Of a DNA stretch of 64,000 nucleotides, positions 27,848 through 36,556 are shown piece by piece; position 1 is the first letter of the stretch; each line of letters opens with the position of its first letter. Below the pieces are notes generated by a model, which had not been told where the DNA came from, did not search any database, and saw only the letters and a program-made list of their open reading frames with translations. The position numbers and the translations under genes are program-made. The stretch is from Halospina sp040196175 (GTDB lineage: Bacteria; Pseudomonadota; Gammaproteobacteria; Pseudomonadales; Oleiphilaceae). The DNA lies in the NCBI RefSeq assembly GCF_040196175.1, contig NZ_JBEFNF010000005.1, forward strand, positions 1 through 64,000, given 5' to 3'.

Positions 27848-28534
27848 ATGGGTCACAAAGTACATCCAACCGGTATCAGGCTTGGCGTTGTCAAAGAGCA
27901 CAACTCGGTCTGGTACGCGGAGAAAGGGGCTTACGCCCAGAACCTGCTTAAGGATATCGAGGTTCGCGATTTCCTCAATCGCCGGCTCGAGAAGGCCTCG
28001 GTCAGCCGGATTCTGATTGAGCGCCCCGCGCAGAATGCTCGGATTACGATCCATACGGCCCGTCCCGGGATCGTGATCGGTAAGAAGGGCGAGGACGTGG
28101 ACAAGCTCCGGAAAGAGCTGACGGATATGATGGGCGTGCCCGTACACGTCAACATTGAAGAGATCCGCAAGCCGGATCTGGATGCCAAGCTGGCGGCTCA
28201 GAGTGTAGCGAACCAGCTTGAGCGCCGCGTGATGTTCCGGCGGGCTTTGAAGCGCGCTGTTCAGAATGCGATGCGCCAAGGCGCGAAGGGAATCCGGATC
28301 CAGGCCAGCGGGCGGCTCGGCGGTTCCGAGATTGCGCGCACCGAGTGGTATCGCGAGGGTCGTGTACCGCTGCACACACTTCGTGCGGATATTGACTATG
28401 CGCATTACGAGGCCCACACCACCTACGGGATCATTGGCGTCAAAGTCTGGATCTTTAAGGGTGAAATCCTGGGTGGCCTGGAGCAGGTTCGGGCTGAAAA
28501 AGAAGCCGCTGCTCAGAAGAAAGCTCAGAAGTAA
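27848..28534 (+). CDS. rpsC: 30S ribosomal protein S3
   Basis: 228 residues. Part of the mRNA entry helicase. MGHKVHPTGIRLG opens the protein; the KH domain motif RPGIVIGKKGEDV is near residue 64-76. Lys/Ala-rich tail, as usual. GAGGAGA lies before the ATG across the rplV stop. Confidence 0.97.
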   Translation: MGHKVHPTGIRLGVVKEHNSVWYAEKGAYAQNLLKDIEVRDFLNRRLEKASVSRILIERPAQNARITIHTARPGIVIGKKGEDVDKLRKELTDMMGVPVHVNIEEIRKPDLDAKLAAQSVANQLERRVMFRRALKRAVQNAMRQGAKGIRIQASGRLGGSEIARTEWYREGRVPLHTLRADIDYAHYEAHTTYGIIGVKVWIFKGEILGGLEQVRAEKEAAAQKKAQK

Positions 28535-28546
28535 GGGGGTCTCTAA

Positions 28547-28960
28547 ATGCTGCAACCGAAACGAACAAAATTCCGCAAGGTACAGAAAGGTCGCAACCGC
28601 GGCATGGCCAACACCGGTAATAAGGTCAGCTTCGGTGAGTATGGCCTTAAAGCGACCGGTCGTGGTCGGGTTACTGCGCGTCAGATTGAGGCGGCTCGCC
28701 GTACGATGACACGGCGGATCAAGCGCGGCGGTAAGATCTGGATTCGCGTTTTCCCGGACAAGCCGATCACGGAAAAGCCCCTTGAAGTCCGCATGGGTAA
28801 GGGTAAGGGCGCCGTCGAGTACTGGGTTGCCGAAGTTCAGCCTGGGAAGATGCTTTATGAGATGGAAGGGGTCGCAGAAGACGTGGCACGCGATGCGTTC
28901 AACCTTGCCGCGGCCAAACTGCCGGTACCGACCACCTTTGTGAACAGGACGGTGATGTGA
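28547..28960 (+). CDS. rplP: 50S ribosomal protein L16
   Basis: 137 residues. Organises the A-site tRNA elbow. MLQPKRTKFRKVQKGRNRG opens it, and KPLEVRMGKGKGAVEYWVA near 77-95 includes the arginine that is hydroxylated in E. coli. Its TGA overlaps the rpmC start as TGATG. Confidence 0.97.
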   Translation: MLQPKRTKFRKVQKGRNRGMANTGNKVSFGEYGLKATGRGRVTARQIEAARRTMTRRIKRGGKIWIRVFPDKPITEKPLEVRMGKGKGAVEYWVAEVQPGKMLYEMEGVAEDVARDAFNLAAAKLPVPTTFVNRTVM

Positions 28961-29151
28961 TGAAAGCGACAGAATTGCGTGACAAATCGGCAGACGAACT
29001 GAACCAGGAGCTGATGCGGCTGCTCAAGGAGCAGTTCAATCTCCGGATGCGCAAGGCGACAGGTCAGCTGAATCAGTCTCACTTGCTGCGTCAGACCAAG
29101 CGCGATATTGCGCGCGTTAAAACTGTTATGACTGAGAAGGCAGGTGACTGA
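28960..29151 (+). CDS. rpmC: 50S ribosomal protein L29
   Basis: 63 residues, the E. coli length, from the ATG that overlaps the rplP stop by one base; a GTG one codon earlier is possible. Two-helix protein at the tunnel exit. ELRDKSADELNQELMRLLKEQFNLRMRK-type heptads cover most of it. Confidence 0.95.
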   Translation: MKATELRDKSADELNQELMRLLKEQFNLRMRKATGQLNQSHLLRQTKRDIARVKTVMTEKAGD

Positions 29152-29152
29152 A

Positions 29153-29419
29153 ATGGCTCAAGAAAAAGGTAACGCCCGGACGCTCAATGGCCACGTGGTC
29201 AGCAACAAGATGGAAAAAACCGCTGTTGTGAAGGTTGAGCGCCGCGAAAAGCATCCGCTCTACGGCAAGTACGTGAAGCGCTCAACGCGCATTAAGGCTC
29301 ACGACGAAGATAACCAGTGTAGCGTAGGCGATTTTGTGACGATCGCCGAGAGCCGTCCGCTGTCGCGGAATAAGGCATGGACATTGGTGAACGTTGTTGA
29401 GCGTGCGTTGAAGGTGTAA
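29153..29419 (+). CDS. rpsQ: 30S ribosomal protein S17
   Basis: 88 residues from an ATG one base after the rpmC stop; a GTG three codons earlier is less likely because it lies inside rpmC. OB-fold primary 16S binder. GHVVSNKMEKTAVVKVER and HPLYGKYVKRSTRIKAHDE are diagnostic. Last gene of the S10 cluster before the 58-base gap to rplN. Confidence 0.95.
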   Translation: MAQEKGNARTLNGHVVSNKMEKTAVVKVERREKHPLYGKYVKRSTRIKAHDEDNQCSVGDFVTIAESRPLSRNKAWTLVNVVERALKV

Positions 29420-29477
29420 GGCGCCAGGACACTGGTTCTTGTCGTAAAGACGAAGTGGTTTCTAGTGGAGACGAACC

Positions 29478-29846
29478 ATGATTCAGACGCAAACCGTACT
29501 TGACGTAGCCGATAACAGCGGTGCCCGTCAGGTTATGTGTATTAAGGTCCTGGGTGGCTCTCACCGACGCTATGCAAGGGTCGGGGATATCATCAAGGTA
29601 TCCGTCAAAGAGGCGATTCCCAGGGGCCGTGTCAAGAAAGGCCAGGTGCTTAAGGCCGTCGTTGTTCGGACCAAGAGTGGTATTCGGCGTCAGGATGGTT
29701 CCCTGATCCGGTTCGATGGCAATGCGGCGGTTCTGCTTAACCCGCAGGAAGCGCCGGTAGGTACCCGAATTTTTGGCCCGGTGACTCGCGAACTTCGGAA
29801 TGAGAAATTCATGAAGATCATTTCGCTGGCACCCGAGGTTTTGTAG
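29478..29846 (+). CDS. rplN: 50S ribosomal protein L14
   Basis: 122 residues. Forms intersubunit bridge and the RsfS binding site. MIQTQTVLDVADNSGARQV opens it, and RVKKGQVLKAVVVRTK lies near 52-67. First gene of the spc cluster; I see no convincing promoter in the 58 bases before it, so S10 read-through is probable. Confidence 0.97.
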   Translation: MIQTQTVLDVADNSGARQVMCIKVLGGSHRRYARVGDIIKVSVKEAIPRGRVKKGQVLKAVVVRTKSGIRRQDGSLIRFDGNAAVLLNPQEAPVGTRIFGPVTRELRNEKFMKIISLAPEVL

Positions 29847-29862
29847 GAACGAGAGGCCGGTT

Positions 29863-30186
29863 ATGAACAAGATCAAGCGAGATGATGAAGTGGTGGTCAC
29901 CACCGGTAAAGACCGGAACAAGCGGGGCAAAGTGCTGCGTATTGTTGATGGTGGTGAGCGCGTCGTAGTGTCCGGGATCAATATGATCAAGAAGCACACG
30001 CGCCCCAATCCCATGGCGGGAACCCAGGGCGGCATCATCGAAAAGGAAGCTCCGATTCATATTTCGAACGTGGCCATCTATAACCCGCAGCATGATCAGG
30101 CTGATCGCGTCGGGTTTCAGGTGAAGGAAGACGGCACCAAAGTGCGCATCTTCCGCTCCACGCAAGAAGTGATCGATAACCAGTAA
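29863..30186 (+). CDS. rplX: 50S ribosomal protein L24
   Basis: 107 residues. Assembly initiator with an N-terminal KOW motif (VTTGKDRNKRGKVLRIVDG, residues 12-30). MNKIKRDDEVVV start is standard and GAGAGG lies upstream. Confidence 0.96.
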   Translation: MNKIKRDDEVVVTTGKDRNKRGKVLRIVDGGERVVVSGINMIKKHTRPNPMAGTQGGIIEKEAPIHISNVAIYNPQHDQADRVGFQVKEDGTKVRIFRSTQEVIDNQ

Positions 30187-30201
30187 GCGGCGGTGGTTAC
30201 G

Positions 30202-30741
30202 ATGTCCAACATGAGAGACGTGTACAAAGAGCAGGTGATCCCGGCGCTCAACCAGCAATTCGGGTACGCGAACCCGATGCAGGTGCCGCGGATCGAAAAG
30301 ATCACCCTGAATATGGGCGTAGGTGAAGCTGTTGGCGACAAGAAACAGCTTGATAACGCCGTCGCTGACCTAGAGAAGCTTTCGGGTCAGAAACCGGTGA
30401 TCACTAAAGCGCGCAAATCGGTTGCCGGTTTCAAGATCCGGGAAGGCTTCCCGATCGGATGCAAGGTGACACTGCGCGGCGAGCGGATGTGGGATTTCTT
30501 CGATCGTCTGGTGCAGATCGCGATTCCGCGGATTCGTGACTTTCGTGGCCTGAGCCCTAAGTCATTCGACGGTCGCGGCAATTACAGCATGGGCGTTCGG
30601 GAACAGATCATCTTCCCGGAAATTGAGTACGACAAGGTCGATAAAGTTCGCGGTCTCGATATCACCATCAGCACATCCGCTGAGAGTGACGAGGAAGGGC
30701 GCGCATTGCTTTCGGCGTTCAATTTCCCGTTCAAACAGTAA
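30202..30741 (+). CDS. rplE: 50S ribosomal protein L5
   Basis: 179 residues, the E. coli length, from the ATG giving MSNMRDVYKEQV; a GTG three codons upstream is open too. 5S rRNA binding protein. IEKITLNMGVGEA near 31-43 and RGNYSMGVREQIIFPEI near 128-144 are diagnostic. Confidence 0.96.
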   Translation: MSNMRDVYKEQVIPALNQQFGYANPMQVPRIEKITLNMGVGEAVGDKKQLDNAVADLEKLSGQKPVITKARKSVAGFKIREGFPIGCKVTLRGERMWDFFDRLVQIAIPRIRDFRGLSPKSFDGRGNYSMGVREQIIFPEIEYDKVDKVRGLDITISTSAESDEEGRALLSAFNFPFKQ

Positions 30742-30750
30742 GGATCGGAC

Positions 30751-31056
30751 ATGGCTAAAGTTGGCATGAAACAGCGCGAACGCAACCGGGAGCGTCTAGT
30801 TGCGAAGTACGCTGATAAGCGTGAGCGCCTCAAGGCCAAGGCGAAAGACCAGAATCTGAGTGACGAAGAGCGCTGGGAAGCGCAGATGCAGCTCCAGAAG
30901 CTGCCTCGTAATTCCAGCCCGGTGCGTCTACGCAATCGTTGCCAGGTAACCGGGCGCCCACATGGTGTCCTCAGAAAATTCCAGCTTTCACGCATCAAGT
31001 TGCGTGAAACCGGAATGCGCGGTGAGGTTCCGGGGCTGCGCAAGGCCAGCTGGTAA
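30751..31056 (+). CDS. rpsN: 30S ribosomal protein S14
   Basis: 101 residues: the long, zinc-free form typical of gammaproteobacteria, with a single cysteine in RLRNRCQVTGRPHGV and no CxxC pairs. MAKVGMKQRERNRERLV start. Nine bases after rplE. A 65-base spacer to rpsH follows; in E. coli the S8 feedback site lies nearer rplE, and no clear counterpart is visible. Confidence 0.97.
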   Translation: MAKVGMKQRERNRERLVAKYADKRERLKAKAKDQNLSDEERWEAQMQLQKLPRNSSPVRLRNRCQVTGRPHGVLRKFQLSRIKLRETGMRGEVPGLRKASW

Positions 31057-31121
31057 ACCCGCGCGTTGGTAAGCAACAGCATTGTTGCTGCACAACTGAA
31101 ACGATCAGGAGTCTCATACGA

Positions 31122-31514
31122 ATGAGCATGCAAGATCCGTTGGCGGACATGTTCACGCGCATCCGTAACGGCCAGATGGCCGAGAAGATGAGCGTAGAGA
31201 TGCCGTCATCCAAGATGAAACAGTCCGTTGCCCATGTCCTAAGGGATGAAGGGTTTATCGAGGACTTCAGCGTTGAGGGCGATAAAAAGCCCCGGCTGAC
31301 TGTCAGCCTGCGTTATTTCGAAGGCAAGCCCGTTATTGAGAGCATCCAGCGGGCGAGTCGCCCCGGACTGCGCCAGTATCGCGGTAACAGCGAACTGCCG
31401 CGCGTTGCTGGTGGTCTTGGTGTCGCGATCGTGTCCACGTCCCAGGGCGTGATGACCGATAGCGCCGCGCGTAAGGCCGGCATTGGTGGCGAAATTATCT
31501 GCACCGTATTCTAG
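31122..31514 (+). CDS. rpsH: 30S ribosomal protein S8
   Basis: 130 residues. Binds 16S rRNA helix 21 and, in E. coli, represses the spc operon. MSMQDPLADMFTRIRNGQ start and the C-terminal GVAIVSTSQGVMTDSAARK are nearly invariant. CAGGAG precedes the ATG. Confidence 0.97.
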   Translation: MSMQDPLADMFTRIRNGQMAEKMSVEMPSSKMKQSVAHVLRDEGFIEDFSVEGDKKPRLTVSLRYFEGKPVIESIQRASRPGLRQYRGNSELPRVAGGLGVAIVSTSQGVMTDSAARKAGIGGEIICTVF

Positions 31515-31522
31515 GAGGAGTC

Positions 31523-32056
31523 ATGTCCAGGGTTGCGAGTAATCCTGTCGTGCTGCCATCCGGTGTCGAGGTGAAGTTCAACGGCCAGGACGTTGAAGTG
31601 AAGGGTGCCATGGGCACGCTGCACCATAGTATTCACCCGAGTGTCGAAGTGACGCAGGACGACGATAAGCTGCGGTTCGCGCCGCGCAACAATGCGAAGA
31701 AGAGCCGGGCTCTAGCCGGTACTACCCGGGCACTCCTGAACAATATGGTTATTGGTGTGTCCAGCGGGTTTGAGCGTAAGCTCGAGATCAATGGCGTCGG
31801 CTACCGGGCCCAGGCCGAAGGAAACAGCGTGAATCTTACGCTTGGCTTCAGCCATCCGGTGGAATACCAGCTGCCGGAAGGTGTTTCCGCTGAGTCCCCG
31901 AAGCCGACAGAGCTGGTGCTTAAAGGCACCGACAAGCAGCGTGTCGGCCAGGCAGCAGCAGACATCAGGGCTTTCCGTCCGCCTGAGCCCTACAAGGGCA
32001 AAGGTGTCCGCTACGCGGATGAAACGGTAAGGCGTAAAGAGGCCAAGAAGAAATAA
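31523..32056 (+). CDS. rplF: 50S ribosomal protein L6
   Basis: 177 residues. Two similar alpha/beta domains near the sarcin-ricin loop. EINGVGYRAQAEGN in the middle and RPPEPYKGKGVRYADE near 153-168 are diagnostic. GGAGGAG lies just before the ATG. Confidence 0.97.
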   Translation: MSRVASNPVVLPSGVEVKFNGQDVEVKGAMGTLHHSIHPSVEVTQDDDKLRFAPRNNAKKSRALAGTTRALLNNMVIGVSSGFERKLEINGVGYRAQAEGNSVNLTLGFSHPVEYQLPEGVSAESPKPTELVLKGTDKQRVGQAAADIRAFRPPEPYKGKGVRYADETVRRKEAKKK

Positions 32057-32065
32057 GGCGAACAG

Positions 32066-32416
32066 ATGAGCGCGAAGAAAGAATCCAGGTTGCGTCGCGC
32101 ACGTAAGGTGCGCATCAAAATCCGGGAACGCGGCTCCAACCGCCTCTGCGTCCACCGTACACCGCGTCATATGTATGCACAGGTGACTACGGCGGATGGC
32201 AGCCAGGTGCTAGCGGCCGCCTCCACACTGGACAAAGAGTTGCGCCAGGGTGCAACCGGAAACGTCGAAGCCGCGCGCCAGGTTGGTGAAATGATCGCGG
32301 AGCGGGCAAAGAACGCGGGTATCGAAACGGTTGCATTCGACCGATCCGGCTATCGCTACCATGGTCGCGTCAAAGCGCTTGCCGATGCGGCGCGTGAAGC
32401 TGGCCTGCAATTCTAA
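32066..32416 (+). CDS. rplR: 50S ribosomal protein L18
   Basis: 116 residues. Binds 5S rRNA with L5. RLRRARKVRIKIRERGSNRL basic N-terminus, and FDRSGYRYHGRVKALADAAREAGL at the C-terminus, are standard. Confidence 0.97.
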   Translation: MSAKKESRLRRARKVRIKIRERGSNRLCVHRTPRHMYAQVTTADGSQVLAAASTLDKELRQGATGNVEAARQVGEMIAERAKNAGIETVAFDRSGYRYHGRVKALADAAREAGLQF

Positions 32417-32428
32417 GAGGTGGAAAAG

Positions 32429-32929
32429 ATGAGCGTGAATGAACAGAACCAGCCTGAGCTTCAGGAAAAGCTGGTGCAGGTCAATCGGGTGGCTAAAGTG
32501 GTTAAGGGTGGCCGCCTTTTCGGTTTCACCGCCCTGACGGTTGTGGGTGACGGCAATGGCCGTGTTGGCTATGGTCGCGGTAAGGCACGCGAAGTGCCGG
32601 TGGCGATTCAGAAGGCTATGGACTCCGCGCGCAAGAACATGGTTTCCGTGCCGCTGAATGGTGCCACACTGCAGTACCCGATCAAGGCAAACCATGGCGC
32701 TTCCAGGGTGTTCATGCAGCCGGCCTCCGAAGGTACCGGTATCATTGCGGGCGGCGCTATGCGTGCTGTCCTGGAGGTTGCGGGCGTGCACAACGTACTG
32801 GCGAAGTGCTATGGATCGACGAACCCGATCAACGTAGTACGTGCTACTGTTGAAGGCCTGAGAGCTACGCGGTCTCCGGAAGAAGTGGCGGCTAAGCGTG
32901 GTAAAACCGTGGAAGAGATCCTGGACTGA
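32429..32929 (+). CDS. rpsE: 30S ribosomal protein S5
   Basis: 166 residues from the ATG with AGAGG eight bases upstream; a GTG three codons earlier overlaps that site. Decoding fidelity protein. KVVKGGRLFGFTALTVVGD near 24-42 is the N-terminal RNA-binding motif and GRGKAREVPVAIQKA follows. Position of the spectinomycin loop looks wild type. Confidence 0.96.
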   Translation: MSVNEQNQPELQEKLVQVNRVAKVVKGGRLFGFTALTVVGDGNGRVGYGRGKAREVPVAIQKAMDSARKNMVSVPLNGATLQYPIKANHGASRVFMQPASEGTGIIAGGAMRAVLEVAGVHNVLAKCYGSTNPINVVRATVEGLRATRSPEEVAAKRGKTVEEILD

Positions 32930-32933
32930 CGTT

Positions 32934-33119
32934 ATGGCTAACAAAACGATCAAGGTCACATTGACCCGCAGTCTCATTGGAGCGCAGAAGAAACATCGCC
33001 TGTGCATCCAAGGCCTGGGTCTGCGCCGTCTCCACCATTCGGTGGAACTTGAGGACACACCCGCGGTCCGCGGGATGATCAACCGTGTCAATTATATGGT
33101 TCGGGTAGAGGAGCAGTAA
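32934..33119 (+). CDS. rpmD: 50S ribosomal protein L30
   Basis: 61 residues from the ATG giving MANKTIKVTLTRS; the frame is open upstream into rpsE but the family starts here. GLGLRRLHHSVELEDTP is diagnostic. Four bases after rpsE and one base before rplO. Confidence 0.95.
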   Translation: MANKTIKVTLTRSLIGAQKKHRLCIQGLGLRRLHHSVELEDTPAVRGMINRVNYMVRVEEQ

Positions 33120-33120
33120 G

Positions 33121-33555
33121 ATGCAACTGAACGAACTCCGCCCCGGCGATGGTTCCAAGGCTGACCGCAAGCGCGTGGGCCGTGGTATCGGCAGCGGTCT
33201 GGGTAAGACCGGCGGTCGCGGCCATAATGGCCAGAAGTCACGCTCCGGCGGCAGTATCGCCCCCGGCTTTGAGGGTGGGCAGCAGCCAATGGCCGGGCGT
33301 TTGCCCAAGTTTGGTTTCACCTCTCGTCAACAGCGTTGGGAAGCTGAGATTCGCCTTAACGAGCTGGCGAAGGTTGAAAGCGATGTCGCGGATCTGGACG
33401 CTCTGAAAAAAGCGAATGTGATCCGTCATGATGTGCGCGAAGCGAAAGTGGTCGCCTCCGGTGAGCTTTCCCGTGCCGTGACTGTAAAGGGCCTGCGGGT
33501 AAGTAAAGGGGCCCATGAAGCGATTACTGCCGCTGGCGGGAAAGTCGAAGACTGA
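33121..33555 (+). CDS. rplO: 50S ribosomal protein L15
   Basis: 144 residues. Late assembly protein. Gly/Arg-rich N-terminus with RVGRGIGSGLGKTGGRGHNG, then PKFGFTSRQQ (residue 61). GAGGAG in the end of rpmD serves as ribosome binding site. Confidence 0.97.
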   Translation: MQLNELRPGDGSKADRKRVGRGIGSGLGKTGGRGHNGQKSRSGGSIAPGFEGGQQPMAGRLPKFGFTSRQQRWEAEIRLNELAKVESDVADLDALKKANVIRHDVREAKVVASGELSRAVTVKGLRVSKGAHEAITAAGGKVED

Positions 33556-33567
33556 ATCGAGGGCTAA

Positions 33568-34896
33568 ATGGCTAAACAGGGACCGGCATCCGCCAAAGGA
33601 CAAGGGCTATCGGAGCTCTACTCCAGGCTCAAGTTCGTTGTGATCGCAATCCTGGTTTACAGGATCGGCGCACACATTCCGGTGCCGGGCATCAACCCGG
33701 ACCGGTTGGCGGCAATGTTTGAACAGCAGCAGGGCACGATCCTCGGCATGTTCAACATGTTCTCGGGAGGTGCCCTTGAGCGCATGAGTATATTGGCTCT
33801 GGGCATCATGCCCTACATCTCCGCCGCGATCATTATGCAGCTTATGACGGCGGTAAGCCCGCAGTTAGAGCAGCTGAAGAAAGAAGGCGAGTCAGGCCGC
33901 AAGAAGATCAGCCAATACACGCGGTATGGCACCGTTGGGCTGGCCTTTGTCCAGGGGGTAGGAATCTCTGTTGGGCTTGCGTCCCAGGGGGTGACGTTCT
34001 CGTCCGGTCTCGATTTCTATTTCGTGGCGGTTGTGTCTTTCGTCTGTGGCGCGGTGTTTCTGATGTGGCTGGGCGAACAGATCACCGAGAGAGGTATCGG
34101 TAACGGAATCTCGCTTCTGATCTTTGCCGGTATCGTAGCTGGTCTACCTGGCGCTATTGGACAGACGCTGGAACAGGCACGCAGCGGTGAAATGAGTCTG
34201 TTACTGGTCTTTGGTGTTGGCATCATGGCCGTTGGCGTGGTTGGGTTTATTGTCTTCATGGAGCGCGGCCAGCGCCGCATTACGGTAAATTACGCCAAGC
34301 GCCAGCAGGGGCGGCGGGTGTATGCGCAACAGCAGAGTCATCTGCCGTTGAAGGTGAATATGGCTGGCGTGATTCCGGCGATCTTTGCATCGTCGATCCT
34401 GCTTTTCCCAGCGTCGCTTGGGCAGTGGTTCGGGCAGTCCGAGGGGATGGAGTGGCTGGGTAACCTGTCACAGATCCTCGGGCCGAATCAGCCGCTGTAC
34501 ATCTTGCTGTTTGCAGCTGCAGTGATTTTCTTCTGCTTCTTCTATACAGCATTGATGTATAACCCCCGGGAAGTCGCCGACAATCTCAAGAAGTCGGGTG
34601 CCTTCATTCCCGGTATACGGCCTGGTGAGCAGACTGCGAAATACATCGACGGGGTGCTCACGCGTCTGACGATCTTCGGCGCGTTATATATCGCGGCGGT
34701 GTCGATCATGCCTCAGTTCCTCACGGTGTTCGGTAACATCCCGTTCTACCTCGGGGGCACGTCACTGCTGATCGTCGTAGTGGTAGTGATGGATTTCATG
34801 TCACAGGTTCAGGCGCATCTGATGTCGCACCAATACGAATCCGTGATGAAGAAGTCCAACCTTAAGAATCACGGACGCAGCGGTATGTTCCGCTGA
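33568..34896 (+). CDS. secY: preprotein translocase subunit SecY
   Basis: 442 residues with ten membrane helices. Forms the protein-conducting channel with SecE and SecG. RIGAHIPVPGINP precedes the plug; MGIMPYISAAIIMQL-like helix 2, and the C5 cytoplasmic loop with the invariant Arg in NPREVADNLKKSGAFIPGIRPG near 330-352 contact SecA and the ribosome. Usual position at the end of the spc operon. Confidence 0.98.
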   Translation: MAKQGPASAKGQGLSELYSRLKFVVIAILVYRIGAHIPVPGINPDRLAAMFEQQQGTILGMFNMFSGGALERMSILALGIMPYISAAIIMQLMTAVSPQLEQLKKEGESGRKKISQYTRYGTVGLAFVQGVGISVGLASQGVTFSSGLDFYFVAVVSFVCGAVFLMWLGEQITERGIGNGISLLIFAGIVAGLPGAIGQTLEQARSGEMSLLLVFGVGIMAVGVVGFIVFMERGQRRITVNYAKRQQGRRVYAQQQSHLPLKVNMAGVIPAIFASSILLFPASLGQWFGQSEGMEWLGNLSQILGPNQPLYILLFAAAVIFFCFFYTALMYNPREVADNLKKSGAFIPGIRPGEQTAKYIDGVLTRLTIFGALYIAAVSIMPQFLTVFGNIPFYLGGTSLLIVVVVVMDFMSQVQAHLMSHQYESVMKKSNLKNHGRSGMFR

Positions 34897-34912
34897 TCAA
34901 TGGGAGACTGAA

Positions 34913-35026
34913 ATGAAAGTACGTGCATCGGTTAAGAGAATCTGCCGAAACTGCAAAATCATTCGTCGCAATGGCTCAGTCCGGGTCATCTGCACCGAGC
35001 CTCGTCACAAACAGCGCCAAGGTTGA
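34913..35026 (+). CDS. rpmJ: 50S ribosomal protein L36
   Basis: 37 residues, easily missed for its length. MKVRASVKRICRNCK opens it and PRHKQRQG closes it. Cys11, Cys14, Cys27 and His32 make it the zinc-binding (C+) form. Sixteen bases after secY with GGGAGACTG upstream of the ATG. It ends the spc operon; a new promoter lies just beyond. Confidence 0.96.
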   Translation: MKVRASVKRICRNCKIIRRNGSVRVICTEPRHKQRQG

Positions 35027-35046
35027 GGCGCTGCAAAGGGCGGTTG

Positions 35047-35075
35047 TTGATATCTGCCGATACAGGCGCTATCAT
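35047..35075 (+). promoter_or_regulatory. alpha operon promoter
   Basis: TTGATA, 17 bases, TATCAT, in the 107-base gap between rpmJ and rpsM. About 50 bases of leader follow and include the small palindrome CAAAGCTTTG. In E. coli the leader folds into an S4-binding pseudoknot; I cannot show one here. Confidence 0.7.
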
Positions 35076-35133
35076 TCCGCACCTTTTGTGACGGTAACGT
35101 AAACAGCAAAGCTTTGAATGCGGAGTGAAGTGA

Positions 35134-35490
35134 ATGGCACGTATAGCCGGTGTCAACATACCCGAGAAAAAACATGCCGCGGTTTCGTTGACCTATATCT
35201 TCGGGATCGGCCATACCACGGCAGGTCAGCTTTGCGACGCCACAGGGATTCCCCGGAATACGATGGTTGGCCAACTTACCGATGAGCAGGTGGATAACCT
35301 GCGCACCGAAGTAGGCAAGCTTTCCGTAGAGGGTGACCTGCGTCGTGAGGTTCAGATGAACATCAAGCGGTTGCGGGATCTGGGCTGCTATCGCGGCCTG
35401 CGGCATCGCCATGGTCTGCCGGTTCGCGGTCAGCGAACCAAGACCAATGCGAGGACCCGCAAGGGCCCCCGTAAACCGATTCGTAAATAA
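35134..35490 (+). CDS. rpsM: 30S ribosomal protein S13
   Basis: 118 residues. 30S head protein that touches the P-site tRNA and L5. MARIAGVNIPEKKHA start, helix-two-turn-helix in the middle, and the basic tail RGQRTKTNARTRKGPRK are standard. GAGTGAAG before the ATG. Confidence 0.97.
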   Translation: MARIAGVNIPEKKHAAVSLTYIFGIGHTTAGQLCDATGIPRNTMVGQLTDEQVDNLRTEVGKLSVEGDLRREVQMNIKRLRDLGCYRGLRHRHGLPVRGQRTKTNARTRKGPRKPIRK

Positions 35491-35503
35491 CAGGTAGGTA
35501 AAA

Positions 35504-35893
35504 ATGGCAAAGCCAGGTACACGTACCCGTAAAAAGGTGAAAAAGTCAGTTGTTGACGGCGTGGCGCACATTCATGCGTCGTTCAACAACACCATCGTGA
35601 CCCTGTCCGACCGTCAGGGCAACGTCCTCTCATGGGCGACTGCCGGGGGGTCCGGATTCCGCGGTTCACGAAAGAGTACACCTTTTGCTGCGCAGGTAGC
35701 AGCTGAAAGGGCCGGTAACGCGGCCGCTGAATACGGTCTTAAAAACCTGGACGTAATGGTCAAGGGTCCCGGACCCGGCCGGGAATCCGCGGTGCGCGCT
35801 CTCAATGGGGTAGGTTTCAAGATCACCAATATCGAGGACGCGACACCCATCCCGCACAATGGCTGTCGTCCGCCGAAAAAGCGCCGCGTGTAA
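35504..35893 (+). CDS. rpsK: 30S ribosomal protein S11
   Basis: 129 residues. Platform protein. AHIHASFNNTIVTLSDRQGN near 22-41 and the C-terminal DATPIPHNGCRPPKKRRV are almost invariant. Confidence 0.98.
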   Translation: MAKPGTRTRKKVKKSVVDGVAHIHASFNNTIVTLSDRQGNVLSWATAGGSGFRGSRKSTPFAAQVAAERAGNAAAEYGLKNLDVMVKGPGPGRESAVRALNGVGFKITNIEDATPIPHNGCRPPKKRRV

Positions 35894-35911
35894 TTAAGGA
35901 GACAGCGATTT

Positions 35912-36532
35912 ATGGCACGTTACATTGGTCCAACATGTAAACTGTCTCGCCGCGAGGGGACAGATCTCTTCCTGAAGAGCGGGGTCCGGGCGCTCGAAAG
36001 CAAGTGCAACGTCGACCAAGCGCCTGGTCAGCATGGCGCGCGGCGCACCCGGGTTTCCGAGTATGGAACCCAGCTTCGGGAAAAGCAGAAGGTACGCCGT
36101 ATGTACGGTGTGCTTGAGAAACAATTCCGGAATTACTACCAGGAGGCTACTCGCCGTAAAGGCTCGACCGGCGAGAACCTGCTGCAGCTGCTGGAGTGCC
36201 GGCTCGATAACGTGGTTTATCGGATGGGTTTCGGCGCCACTCGAGCCGAAGCACGTCAATTGGTTTCTCACAAGGCGTTGCAGGTCAACGGCCGCACCGT
36301 CAACGTGGCGTCCTATCAGGTTCAGCCTGGCGACGAGATCCGCGTTCGTGAGAAGGCTCAGAACCAGCTTCGTATCCGCAACGCACTGGAGCTGGCTAAC
36401 AGCCGTGCGGCCATTGAGTGGGTCGACGTTGACGCCAACAAGCTCGTGGGAACTTTCCGTTCCCGTCCGGAGCGCAGTGAGATGTCTGCGGACATCAACG
36501 AGAGCTTGATCGTCGAGCTTTACTCCAAGTAA
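35912..36532 (+). CDS. rpsD: 30S ribosomal protein S4
   Basis: 206 residues. Assembly initiator and, in E. coli, the alpha operon repressor. ARYIGPTCKLSRREG start, and the S4 RNA-binding domain (LDNVVYRMGFGATRAEARQ, about residue 95-113) are present. N-terminal zinc ligands are absent, as usual for gammaproteobacteria. Confidence 0.97.
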   Translation: MARYIGPTCKLSRREGTDLFLKSGVRALESKCNVDQAPGQHGARRTRVSEYGTQLREKQKVRRMYGVLEKQFRNYYQEATRRKGSTGENLLQLLECRLDNVVYRMGFGATRAEARQLVSHKALQVNGRTVNVASYQVQPGDEIRVREKAQNQLRIRNALELANSRAAIEWVDVDANKLVGTFRSRPERSEMSADINESLIVELYSK

Positions 36533-36556
36533 CGGACAGCGAAATAGGGGCGTCCA